Positions 6,307 through 12,029 of a stretch of DNA of 38,654 nucleotides are shown here, in pieces. Both the position numbers and the translations under genes were made by a program. This stretch comes from a virus. Under the pieces are notes generated by a model. That model made no database searches. It worked only from the letters and a program-made list of their open reading frames with translations, and was not told the origin of the DNA. The stretch spans positions 1 through 38,654 of IMG/VR virus record IMGVR_UViG_3300031787_000341; one strand, given 5' to 3'. Position 1 is the first letter of the stretch. Every line of letters starts with the position of its first letter.

Positions 6307-6587
6307 TCTTTTAGCTTTAGCTTAATATCCTTTTTACTGTTGCCGATATAAGTAAATTCAACAAACACCCTCAAGGAAAACAAATCCAACCCAACCATTA
6401 AATACTTGAATATCCTGTTTGGTTTACCAATAATACCCACCCCGATAGTTGGGCGAACCCAAATTGCCAAAGAATATCTACCCCAAGAATCCTTACTGCA
6501 AACAGAAAAAGACACCCTTCTCAAAAGCGTAATCTTAGGTAGATTAACCCCCTTGTTAAAATAAACCCTACCCCTTATTAACGACAT
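6300..6587 (-). CDS. hypothetical protein, 95 aa (doubtful)
   Basis: An open frame of 95 codons (MSLIRGRVYFNKGVNLPKIT at the start) with alternating hydrophobic and polar residues suggesting beta strands (GRYSLAIWVRPTIGVGIIG). It ends in KKDIKLKLKDL. It is the only sizeable minus-strand frame in this gene-poor region and has no recognised family. Its 3' end overlaps a copy of the 22-nt repeat. It could be a real small gene or a chance frame. Confidence 0.45.
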   Translation of the reverse strand: MSLIRGRVYFNKGVNLPKITLLRRVSFSVCSKDSWGRYSLAIWVRPTIGVGIIGKPNRIFKYLMVGLDLFSLRVFVEFTYIGNSKKDIKLKLKDL

Positions 6588-7011
6588 AAAACGTACATTT
6601 TTTACCCCACAAAATTACATAACCCCCTGATAACCACACCTTAAATAAACCTTAAAAATCACCCTACCCCATTTATACAAAAAATACACCACCCGCAAAC
6701 GCACAGGGGTGGCCTTATATTTTGGGGTGGGGTCGGTTTTAGGGGTTTCGCCATTAGCAACCCGAGTACTGGCGATTTTTTGAGGATTGCCTGTAGCTGT
6801 GTGGATTGATTGCCGTTGTGGTGTTGTGGGGCTTTGGGGCTAAAGGGCTTGCCTGTGTTGGGTTGTGGGCTGTGTGGTGGCTCTGTATGGTGGGGGTTGC
6901 TGGCTGGTTTGCTTTGTTGTTTGGTGGGGTTTGAATTGGTTGCGCTCCCTCTGTTTGTGGTGTGGGGGTGTATTGTAGGGGGGGGGGGATTTTAATATAG
7001 GGGTAACGAAG
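6588..7011. other. non-coding region with strand-composition switch and inverted repeat; possible origin or control region
   Basis: The plus strand is CA-rich and nearly free of G-runs from about 6590 to 6700, then abruptly GT-rich with many G-runs from 6706 to 7000, ending in 11 consecutive G (6978-6988). At the switch, ACCCTACCCCA (6661-6671) pairs with TGGGGTGGGGT (6723-6733), and CCACCC (6689-6694) with GGGTGG (6707-6712), making a nested hairpin or cruciform. The region separates the leftward and rightward operons. No gene is convincing in it: a plus-strand frame at 6810-6995 encodes only low-complexity G/L/V/W/C sequence. Origin function is inference. Confidence 0.4.
6748..6781 (+). terminator. 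terminator-like hairpin with T6
   Basis: TCGCCA (6748-6753) pairs with TGGCGA (6770-6775) around a 16-base loop, followed immediately by six T. It looks like the end of a short plus-strand transcript, but no gene precedes it. It may terminate a small RNA or be part of the control region. Confidence 0.4.
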
Positions 7012-7047
7012 AGTTATTTGTGTCGATGCTAAAAATAACTACATTTG
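7012..7047 (+). promoter_or_regulatory. promoter with overlapping inverted-repeat operator for the early plus operon
   Basis: TTTG (7017-7020), exactly 19 bases, then TACATTTG (7040-7047) is a full match to the Bacteroidetes promoter pattern. An inverted repeat AGTTATTT (7012-7019) / AAATAACT (7033-7040) overlaps both promoter elements, as expected of an operator. Transcription would start about 20 bases before the HTH gene at 7076. Confidence 0.65.
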
Positions 7048-7075
7048 CATAAATAAATCTAAAAATATCTAAAAT

Positions 7076-7567
7076 ATGGATTGTATTGAAAAATTAAGGT
7101 CTGAAATTGAAAAAGGGTTCACAAAGACGTTTCTTGAAAAGCAAATCGGCTTGCCCAAAAACTCCCTTGCAAGTTATTTAACGGGGGTTAAAAAAATGAC
7201 TAAAGCAAATGAAGCAAGGGTGGTTAAATTTTTTGAGCAAAACCCCAACTTGGATATTTTAGTTATGCCTAGAAGGACTAGGGGGTTATCAATCAATTTG
7301 TCATTAGAAGATGAATTTAGAAGCAACCCGCTAATTAATGCCGCAAGGGGCAGGGATGAAAATGGCATCAATAATGACGAATTGAGGCAAAATAAGCCCC
7401 GACAAGCCCAAAAACCCCAAATGGCAATACAAGTACCCAAAAAAGAAGAAAAGCCCGTAGAACCGATTAAAATAGCAAAACCCGAAAGAATGAAGGGGGA
7501 AAGTGGTTTGGATTATTCTATTAGGCTGCATGAGTGGCAAGAAAAAATGAACCAACTACCTATATAA
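7076..7567 (+). CDS. helix-turn-helix protein, putative early regulator, 163 aa
   Basis: Residues 14-45 (FTKTFLEKQIGLPKNSLASY followed by LTGVKKMTKA) form a Cro/CI-like helix-turn-helix with the usual turn at IGLPKNSL. A charged linker rich in N, P, K and Q follows, then a C-terminal helical segment SGLDYSIRLHEWQEKMNQ. The same HTH, about 60% identical by eye, is encoded at 8412-8615. It is the first gene of the rightward early operon and its promoter overlaps a palindrome, so autoregulation is likely. No cleavage-type catalytic domain is visible, so it is not a LexA/CI protease-type repressor. Confidence 0.65.
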   Translation: MDCIEKLRSEIEKGFTKTFLEKQIGLPKNSLASYLTGVKKMTKANEARVVKFFEQNPNLDILVMPRRTRGLSINLSLEDEFRSNPLINAARGRDENGINNDELRQNKPRQAQKPQMAIQVPKKEEKPVEPIKIAKPERMKGESGLDYSIRLHEWQEKMNQLPI

Positions 7568-7591
7568 CCAAACTTTTAATCCTATTTTAAC

Positions 7592-7621
7592 AACTAAATT
7601 TAGTTATTGTGGGTATATTTG
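7592..7621 (+). promoter_or_regulatory. 14-bp palindrome and -7 element, putative operator-promoter
   Basis: AACTAAATTTAGTT (7592-7605) is a perfect palindrome. Nine bases downstream lies TATATTTG (7614-7621), a Bacteroidetes -7 element; no good -33 TTTG is seen. The site is 25 bases after the HTH gene's stop and 20 before the next gene, consistent with separate control of the rest of the operon. Confidence 0.5.
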
Positions 7622-7641
7622 TATGATTAAAAACTAAAAAC

Positions 7642-7902
7642 ATGAAAGGAATATACATTACGGAAGAAGGTAAGAAAGAACTTGAAGTCAAGATAGCTGA
7701 ACTTGAAATTTTAAAGGAAGATTGTGAGGATTGTATATGGAGGGAATATAATAGTTCACAGGTAACCTACCAAGAAATCCTATCATCAGCAATAGTATTA
7801 CCTGTAGAAAAAAGTTGGATTGAAGTTTGTAGCGATTATGATGACACTTCTGATTTTTTTAAAAAATGCTACCCAAACGGATTAGTCATTCAACCTAAAT
7901 AA
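7642..7902 (+). CDS. hypothetical protein with GreA-like N-terminal helix, 86 aa
   Basis: The N-terminus MKGIYITEEGKKELEVKIAE resembles the YLTxEGxxKLxxEL start of the GreA/GreB coiled coil. The second coiled-coil helix and C-terminal FKBP-like domain are absent, so this is at most a distant likeness. The remainder (86 residues total) contains several C, W and D residues with no recognised motif. It has its own -7 element. Confidence 0.55.
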   Translation: MKGIYITEEGKKELEVKIAELEILKEDCEDCIWREYNSSQVTYQEILSSAIVLPVEKSWIEVCSDYDDTSDFFKKCYPNGLVIQPK

Positions 7903-7915
7903 AAAGTAATAACAC

Positions 7916-8230
7916 ATGGAAAAAGTATTGCGACTTACGATAAAAAAGAAGTGGTTTGACATGATTGCTTCTGGAGAAAAAAAAGAGGAATATCGTGAGT
8001 TTAAGAAGTATTGGATTAATAGACTTTGTACAGACCTTTCATTTAAGAAATATGACTTTATTGAATTTAAAAACGGTTACGGCAAAAATGCGCCAACAAT
8101 GCTTGTCGAATTTAATGGCTTAAGAATAGGTGAAGCAAAGCCTGAATGGTCTGATAATTGGCAAGGGGATGTGTTTATTATTTCACTTGGTAAAATTGTA
8201 AAGAATGAGAGTATTGCAAAACAACCTTAA
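7916..8230 (+). CDS. ASCH-domain protein, 104 aa
   Basis: The pattern LRLTIKKKWFDMIASGEKKE followed by EYREFKKYW covers residues 5-33 and is the signature of ASCH domains, a PUA-like fold. The GEKKEEYRE strand-loop and the later beta strands (MLVEFNGLRIGEA, DVFIISLGKIV) complete the small barrel, and 104 residues is a normal length. ASCH proteins are thought to bind RNA or modified nucleotides, and some have been proposed as RNA-processing or nuclease components. Here it could modulate host RNA early in infection (inference). Its end overlaps the next gene. Confidence 0.75.
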   Translation: MEKVLRLTIKKKWFDMIASGEKKEEYREFKKYWINRLCTDLSFKKYDFIEFKNGYGKNAPTMLVEFNGLRIGEAKPEWSDNWQGDVFIISLGKIVKNESIAKQP

Positions 8231-8390
8231 ACCTGCTACGCATTTTATTGAGGTGTATAAAATTTATCAAGAAACATTTAATTCAGGAACACCTTGCGAT
8301 ATAGGGTTTATTGATGATGCTATAAAATGTACAGAAGAATTGGATGACTGCAAAACCATCGCCATCTTCAAAATCCGTGCAAAAGATTAA
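8205..8390 (+). CDS. hypothetical small protein, 61 aa
   Basis: Starts 26 bases before the ASCH stop and reads MRVLQNNLKPATHFIEVYKI, ending KTIAIFKIRAKD. It has three cysteines. No family is recognised; the overlap suggests coupling, but an in-frame start further in is possible. Confidence 0.5.
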   Translation: MRVLQNNLKPATHFIEVYKIYQETFNSGTPCDIGFIDDAIKCTEELDDCKTIAIFKIRAKD

Positions 8391-8411
8391 ACTAAAAACA
8401 AACAATAAAAA

Positions 8412-8615
8412 ATGGAACAATTAGTATTAGATGCTTTAAAAAAGCAAGTAGAAGAAGGCAAAAGTAAGACTTCCTTAGAAAAGGAAATTGGTTTACCTAA
8501 GAACAGTTTATGTAATGTGTTAAAGGGGCGAACTAAATTATCTAAGGCTTCTTTGGAAAAATGTAAAGCACACTTTAACTTAAAAGAAGAAAGTAATGAA
8601 GAAGAAGGTAATTGA
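8412..8615 (+). CDS. small helix-turn-helix protein, paralogue of the 7076 regulator, 67 aa
   Basis: A minimal Cro-like protein: KTSLEKEIGLPKNSLCNVLK at residues 19-38 aligns with KTFLEKQIGLPKNSLASYLT of the 163-residue protein, including the whole recognition-helix region up to KLSKA. An acidic tail follows (EESNEEEGN). Two such related DNA-binding proteins in one operon, one with and one without a C-terminal extension, suggest a competitive switch; this is inference. The gene overlaps the downstream membrane gene by 20 bases. Confidence 0.7.
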   Translation: MEQLVLDALKKQVEEGKSKTSLEKEIGLPKNSLCNVLKGRTKLSKASLEKCKAHFNLKEESNEEEGN

Positions 8616-8871
8616 TTTTTTACAGTTTGCTTTTGTGGTGGTTTTATTGGTGGGGTTATTTGGGTGGACATTCACCCGCCACATGGAAAGGAACAAACCA
8701 CAAGAAGAAGGTGTATTTATCTTCATAGAGGGGAAACACTACGAGTTAGTCTTTGATGATTACGACAACCCCTTTATCAAACAAACATTCAACAACCAAA
8801 CCCTTTACATACCCTACCCATTTGAAATGGAAGAAATAGAAGATGTAGAGGAATTTAAACCTAAAAAATAA
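8596..8871 (+). CDS. single-pass membrane protein, 91 aa
   Basis: One transmembrane helix (about residues 8-26, FLQFAFVVVLLVGLFGW) after a KKK start, then a soluble domain of about 60 residues rich in Y, F, D and E. Its stop overlaps the next start (TAATG). Likely an inner-membrane protein with the C-terminus outside. Function unknown. Confidence 0.6.
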   Translation: MKKKVIDFLQFAFVVVLLVGLFGWTFTRHMERNKPQEEGVFIFIEGKHYELVFDDYDNPFIKQTFNNQTLYIPYPFEMEEIEDVEEFKPKK

Positions 8872-9011
8872 TGGGAGCAGAAGAAATAACAGGTAGGCTT
8901 GTTTTTTATTTTGTTGTGTTTTTGGGGGTAGTGGCGGGTACTGTTTTATTTTTTATTATTCGTTCAAAAGCAGATATAGATAAAGATGAAGAAGTACCAC
9001 AAAAAGACTGA
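8871..9011 (+). CDS. small membrane protein, 46 aa
   Basis: The ATG shares its A with the preceding stop. The protein reads MGAEEITGRLVFYFVVFLGV, then a continuous hydrophobic helix to FFIIRSKAD and an acidic tail ending EEVPQKD. One transmembrane segment, short soluble tail. It overlaps the next gene by 26 bases. Function unknown; the tight coupling to another small membrane gene suggests that the two act together. Confidence 0.55.
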   Translation: MGAEEITGRLVFYFVVFLGVVAGTVLFFIIRSKADIDKDEEVPQKD

Positions 9012-9195
9012 TTATGTTAGGTTGTATAGGTCTTGGTGTAAGGACTTGGGCGAACCTTGTAGAAAAGATGTAGATATGCTACCAACCCCCACCCTAATAG
9101 ACCTAATAGACAAACTACTTATAAAGCACGACTGCTTACCTTTTGATACAGAAGAAAAAGAATCTTTAATAAAAAACATGAATGAAAATGAGTAA
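8986..9195 (+). CDS. hypothetical small protein, 69 aa
   Basis: A helical, charged protein (MKKYHKKTDYVRLYRSWCKD at the start) with cysteines at about 18, 25 and 50. It overlaps both neighbours. No family is recognised. Confidence 0.55.
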   Translation: MKKYHKKTDYVRLYRSWCKDLGEPCRKDVDMLPTPTLIDLIDKLLIKHDCLPFDTEEKESLIKNMNENE

Positions 9196-9406
9196 AAAAC
9201 AATCATCAGTAGATTATCTTTTTGATAAGCTATGGGAAACACCAAAGGATAAGATAAATTGGTTCAATATTCTTATGGATGCTAAGGGAAAGCACGAAAG
9301 CGAAATAATTGATGCTTTTGGTGTTGGATGCCATCACGAATCTAAAAGGCTTGTAGGATATAGAGATACTGCACAACAATACTACAATGAAAATTTTAAC
9401 CAATGA
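9188..9406 (+). CDS. small conserved-type phage protein, 72 aa (paralogue of 17813-18022)
   Basis: Starting at the second ATG (9188) gives MSKKQSSVDYLFDKLWETPK; an ATG two codons earlier is also possible. The SKxQ(S/T)(S/A)VD(Y/W)L start, a central AK-x-K/M-E helix and a C-terminal QYYNENF match the pattern of the protein at 17813-18022 (MSKQQTAVDWL..., YYERIYGE). Proteins of this make-up are common in Bacteroidetes phages. Function unknown. Confidence 0.6.
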   Translation: MSKKQSSVDYLFDKLWETPKDKINWFNILMDAKGKHESEIIDAFGVGCHHESKRLVGYRDTAQQYYNENFNQ

Positions 9407-9708
9407 GTAAATATTATCAAGTATGGTTTGAAGCAGTTAAGGGCGAAGGTGTAAAGCACGAATACGACCTTTGGGAAGATGTAAAAAACACAACCCACAT
9501 TAAAGACGTAAACTCAAAAGTAATAAACGCTAAAATGGTAGAAGATGGTAACGGACTATCAATTACCCTCGAAGGAAGAAAGCCTATTAAAATAGACTAT
9601 TCAGAAGCCCAACTTATTTTCCTACTATTATCCACAAACGACACGGTAAAATATAAATTTAAAGAAGTTACTGATTCACATGAAGTAAATTCCGTATCTT
9701 TGTTTTAG
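9403..9708 (+). CDS. hypothetical protein, 101 aa
   Basis: A beta-rich soluble protein: MSKYYQVWFEAVKGEGVKHE begins a strand pair, and later ISYNSIRI-like alternation is replaced by GLSITLEGRKPIKIDYSEAQ. It overlaps the previous gene by 4 bases and ends 30 bases before a terminator. No family is recognised. A consensus DnaA-box sequence at 9628-9636 lies in this gene. Confidence 0.6.
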   Translation: MSKYYQVWFEAVKGEGVKHEYDLWEDVKNTTHIKDVNSKVINAKMVEDGNGLSITLEGRKPIKIDYSEAQLIFLLLSTNDTVKYKFKEVTDSHEVNSVSLF

Positions 9709-9737
9709 CACTCTTGCGTACTAACCTACCAATATAA

Positions 9738-9766
9738 ACCATCAGTTGAAAAGCTGGTGGTTTTTT
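9738..9766 (+). terminator. intrinsic terminator of the early plus operon
   Basis: ACCATCAG (9738-9745) pairs with CTGGTGGT (9754-9761) over 8 bp around an 8-base loop, followed by a run of T to 9766. Confidence 0.8.
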
Positions 9767-9776
9767 GTTACCTTTG
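9746..9776 (+). promoter_or_regulatory. promoter for the small membrane gene at 9799
   Basis: TTG (9746-9748), 20 bases, TACCTTTG (9769-9776). The -33 element lies in the loop of the preceding terminator. The start codon at 9799 is about 16 bases after the expected transcription start. Confidence 0.5.
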
Positions 9777-9798
9777 CCACCCTAAAATCAATGTAATT

Positions 9799-9975
9799 AT
9801 GTTTTGGATTATTTATTTGTTGGGGATGGTATTATTCCCCCTTTATTGTGCTTATAGAGTAAAAACAGGAAAGATAACCGTAGAGGTAGATGGTTTGTTG
9901 GGGGTTGCTTACTCCCTTGTGTGGCCTGTATTTCTTTTAGCAATGATTGTTCGTAAATTTAAAAGCCCCAATTAA
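9799..9975 (+). CDS. two-helix small membrane protein, 58 aa
   Basis: From the ATG at 9799 the protein is MFWIIYLLGMVLFPLYCAYR, a polar turn with KTGKITVEVDG, and a second helix LLGVAYSLVWPVFLLAMIV ending in a basic tail. An upstream start at 9757 would read through the terminator stem, so I reject it. The hairpin topology is compatible with a holin or a small inhibitory membrane protein, but no lysin is adjacent. Confidence 0.6.
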   Translation: MFWIIYLLGMVLFPLYCAYRVKTGKITVEVDGLLGVAYSLVWPVFLLAMIVRKFKSPN

Positions 9976-9986
9976 GGGGCTTCTTT
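9963..9986 (+). terminator. intrinsic terminator after the 58-aa membrane gene
   Basis: AAGCCCC (9963-9969) pairs with GGGGCTT (9976-9982) around AATTAA, followed by a short T-rich run. The stop codon of the gene lies in the loop. Confidence 0.75.
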
Positions 9987-10124
9987 ATTAAGTCAGCTAA
10001 ACTACCTTGTCCGATATTGCTCTTGGGTATCTTCCGACCCTCGGAAGGTTGATTTGGATTTACGCATTTGGATTGCTACCGCAGCCATGTAGTTCGCACC
10101 CGCTATCAGCTAACTGACTTAATA
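9986..10124. ncRNA. candidate structured RNA between convergent genes, ~139 nt
   Basis: TATTAAGTCAG (9986-9996) is perfectly complementary to CTGACTTAATA (10114-10124). Inside, ACTAC (10001-10005) pairs with GTAGT (10089-10093) and CTTCCGA/TCGGAAG (10031-10037 with 10041-10047) makes a strong hairpin with a 3-base loop. ATTTGGATT occurs twice (10051 and 10066 areas). The segment is more GC-rich than its surroundings, codes for no sizeable protein, and its right end overlaps the stop codon of the minus-strand gene at 10119. The strand cannot be decided. It resembles the element at 5868-6027 in size and closing-helix design but shows little sequence in common. Confidence 0.35.
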
Positions 10125-10640
10125 TTTTGAATCATTTAAAGACAATGTTAGTTTAGCATACTTTGAATCACCGTCAATGATGTTTTTTATTTGGTGCATT
10201 AGTCTAAAAAAGTCAAATCTATTTTCATAAGACCTTATATGTGCATCGGGAAATTTTGTTTTGCTAAAATAAAAAATTGCGGCATCTCTTTTTGTTTCAA
10301 AATTATTTTTAATAGAATCTTTTTCTAATAAATATTGTTCGTATATCCAAGTTGCGACACCTCTGACTGGTTTACTAAAGCAAGCGTTAATTGTTTGAAT
10401 TGGGTCAACCCCAACAGAATCGGGGTAGCAAGTTGGCATTATTTTTAATTCATTCATGTATAAAACAAAAACCTTAACCCCATCTATATAAACATATCCA
10501 ACCGTATAAGATGCACTTTTGCAAAAAAGACCAACAAAATTACTATGTAAAGCAAAGTAATCTTCATCCGATATTGTTAAAAAGTATCTTTCAAATAACC
10601 TTTTTTGAAAATGTAATTTATATTCTTCTAATGTTTTCAT
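10119..10640 (-). CDS. hypothetical protein, 173 aa
   Basis: A soluble alpha/beta protein starting MKTLEEYKLHFQKRLFERYF (an ATG three codons earlier is possible). Beta strands are suggested by SYTVGYVYIDGVKVFVLYMN, and the second half is helical (YEQYLLEKDSIKNNFETKRD). There are three cysteines but no zinc-finger spacing. No family is recognised. It is the last gene of this minus-strand operon, and its stop is inside the structured element at 9986-10124. Confidence 0.6.
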   Translation of the reverse strand: MKTLEEYKLHFQKRLFERYFLTISDEDYFALHSNFVGLFCKSASYTVGYVYIDGVKVFVLYMNELKIMPTCYPDSVGVDPIQTINACFSKPVRGVATWIYEQYLLEKDSIKNNFETKRDAAIFYFSKTKFPDAHIRSYENRFDFFRLMHQIKNIIDGDSKYAKLTLSLNDSKY

Positions 10641-10661
10641 AATTTGCATTTCGCGAAATGA

Positions 10662-10850
10662 CTAATAGCATTCTAAATTAAAAATCAAATCGCCCCCATT
10701 TAGCTTCCAAACGGACTTACACGTATTACTTAATCCATCAGATGTTTCAATCCACACTTCATTATCTTCTCCCTGTTCGTTTTGTTCAGGCCAGTCTTTA
10801 ATAAATTCTTTTAGCTGCTTTACGGTTATACAATTTTCATTCTTTATCAT
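10662..10850 (-). CDS. small phage protein with TVKQLKEFIKDWPE motif, 62 aa
   Basis: ITVKQLKEFIKDWPEQNEQG, followed by NEVWIETSDGLSN, is the layout of small phage proteins in which a helix is followed by a strand reading E-V-W-I. These occur in many phages of diverse hosts without a known function. It ends 12-22 bases before the next start. Confidence 0.6.
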   Translation of the reverse strand: MIKNENCITVKQLKEFIKDWPEQNEQGEDNEVWIETSDGLSNTCKSVWKLNGGDLIFNLECY

Positions 10851-10853
10851 AAC

Positions 10854-11123
10854 TTATAATTTTCTTACTGCATAATACCTATCATTAATAGCCTTTATTC
10901 TTTTTTTGGGTATTCTGTTTCTAAAGACGGTTTCCACCCACACCCCTAAAAAAGCTGCCACCTGTGCTACATTCTCAAACCTTTGTGCTTTAGCCCTTCT
11001 TTCTTCTATATTTTCTATTGATAGGTCATATACTATGTGGGGGACATGAATGTCTAATTCTCTAAAATCTGGTTGCTGTATGGCTTTAATTGGTTCGGGT
11101 TTAGGTTGGGCTTTTACTTTCAT
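10854..11123 (-). CDS. hypothetical protein with helix-turn-helix-like segment, 89 aa
   Basis: I start at the ATG at 11123 (MKVKAQPKPEPIKAIQQPDF) because an upstream ATG at 11150 lies in the putative promoter. The C-terminal part contains AQRFENVAQVAAFLGVWVET, then VFRNRIPKKRIKAINDRYYA. The VAQVAAFLGVWVETVFRNR segment has helix-turn-helix-like spacing, as in site-specific small phage DNA-binding proteins. This is a hint rather than a firm assignment. Confidence 0.5.
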   Translation of the reverse strand: MKVKAQPKPEPIKAIQQPDFRELDIHVPHIVYDLSIENIEERRAKAQRFENVAQVAAFLGVWVETVFRNRIPKKRIKAINDRYYAVRKL

Positions 11124-11147
11124 TTGTAAAATATTTTTTTTCGGAAA

Positions 11148-11155
11148 CAAAAATA
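11148..11155 (-). promoter_or_regulatory. -7 element upstream of the 89-aa gene
   Basis: TATTTTTG on the minus strand, 25 bases before the ATG at 11123. No clear TTTG is found 19-21 bases further upstream (AATT instead), so strength is uncertain. It lies inside the minus operon and may serve the three distal genes. Confidence 0.4.
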
Positions 11156-11228
11156 CAAGACTTTCCGATATAGAAATTAAAACATATTGGTTGTCAAACA
11201 GTTAAGCACTATTTCGTACATATATCAG

Positions 11229-11372
11229 TTAGCCGCAATAAACGACCAACTCTTTAAATTGTTTAAGGTTTATATAATCCTGCTTTACCCAAGTATAAAT
11301 TAACCTTAAACATTCTTCTTTTGAAAGTTTAGACAATTTCTCTTTACAATCCTCAATTTTATAATCTACCAT
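11229..11372 (-). CDS. hypothetical small protein, 47 aa
   Basis: I start at the ATG at 11372 (MVDYKIEDCKEKLSKLSKEE). The start overlaps the stop of the 52-aa gene (ATGGTAG), which supports this start over one at 11423. The protein is helical and ends FKELVVYCG. About 75 bases downstream hold a promoter-like sequence but no further gene. Confidence 0.5.
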   Translation of the reverse strand: MVDYKIEDCKEKLSKLSKEECLRLIYTWVKQDYINLKQFKELVVYCG

Positions 11373-11524
11373 AAAATTACTGCGGCTAACATTGGTTTTG
11401 CAATAGTGGGGTCTGACGTGCAAAATTCAACATTAGTACCTTGATTAAGCATTAGTAATAAATTCAACTTTTCGGCTTCGATTTCCCCACCATCGCAAAG
11501 CCGCAAAACGTCACACAGCTTCAA
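11366..11524 (-). CDS. hypothetical small protein with TTG start, 52 aa
   Basis: An unbroken frame fills the space between the DnaA-like gene and the next gene. From a TTG at 11524 it reads (M)KLCDVLRLCDGGEIEAEKL and ends PMLAAVILW. It overlaps the DnaA-like stop by 14 bases and the next start by 7. No ATG is available early, so TTG initiation, also used by the portal gene of this phage, is proposed. Function unknown. Confidence 0.45.
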   Translation of the reverse strand: MKLCDVLRLCDGGEIEAEKLNLLLMLNQGTNVEFCTSDPTIAKPMLAAVILW

Positions 11525-12029
11525 TTTGTTTTTGTTCTGTAATACCTAATATGTCTTGGATTATTGATTCCATTTTGTAAACTATTTCTGTGTATTGAGG
11601 GTCGTTTGTTTCAAGCATATCAATTACCGAATTGTAGGCGTGTACCATTGTTGAATGGTCGAACTTTCTACGTTTACATTGTTCACCCAACTTAATACCA
11701 ATCTCTTGCAAGGTTAATGTAGTGTACTCTCTAAGAAAATATACAAGGGTGTACCTTGCTAAGATTGTTTCATCTTTTCTGTTCCTTTCTTTCCATTCAG
11801 GGTGTTGCTCGTTGTAAATCTTTAATACAATGTCGTAATCACTTTTGGGTCTATTCTCTCGTCTTTGATAGTTGGATAAAAGTGAAATAGACTTTACAAG
11901 GTGCATGATAAGTCTTTTAAATTCATGCGGCTTTAGCATACCTGCATCATTACCGCAAAGATTAGCGGCAGCATGAATGTACCTTGTTGCAATTTCTAAA
12001 TCATCTGGCTTTAAACTTAATCTTCTCAT
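11511..12029 (-). CDS. DnaA domain IV-like DNA-binding protein, 172 aa
   Basis: Residues 85-150 match the C-terminal DNA-binding domain of DnaA. There is a helix around ARYTLVYFLREYTTLTLQEI, then GIKLGEQCKRRKFDHSTMVH. The DHSTMVHAYNSV segment (124-135) corresponds to the DHTTVLHAxRKI signature helix that reads the DnaA box. The ATPase domains of DnaA are missing; the first 80 residues are helical and unrelated as far as I can see. Such stand-alone proteins in phages may recruit or block the host initiation machinery or mark the phage origin. It overlaps the NinG-like gene by 4 bases (ATGA) in a replication/recombination setting. Confidence 0.7.
   Translation of the reverse strand: MRRLSLKPDDLEIATRYIHAAANLCGNDAGMLKPHEFKRLIMHLVKSISLLSNYQRRENRPKSDYDIVLKIYNEQHPEWKERNRKDETILARYTLVYFLREYTTLTLQEIGIKLGEQCKRRKFDHSTMVHAYNSVIDMLETNDPQYTEIVYKMESIIQDILGITEQKQIEAV

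Noticed and set aside
6810-6995. Plus-strand frame of 61 codons rich in G, L, V, W and C
   Set aside because: It is the translation of a GT-rich low-complexity tract, has no helix or strand logic, and lies in a region with strong composition skew, so I regard it as chance.
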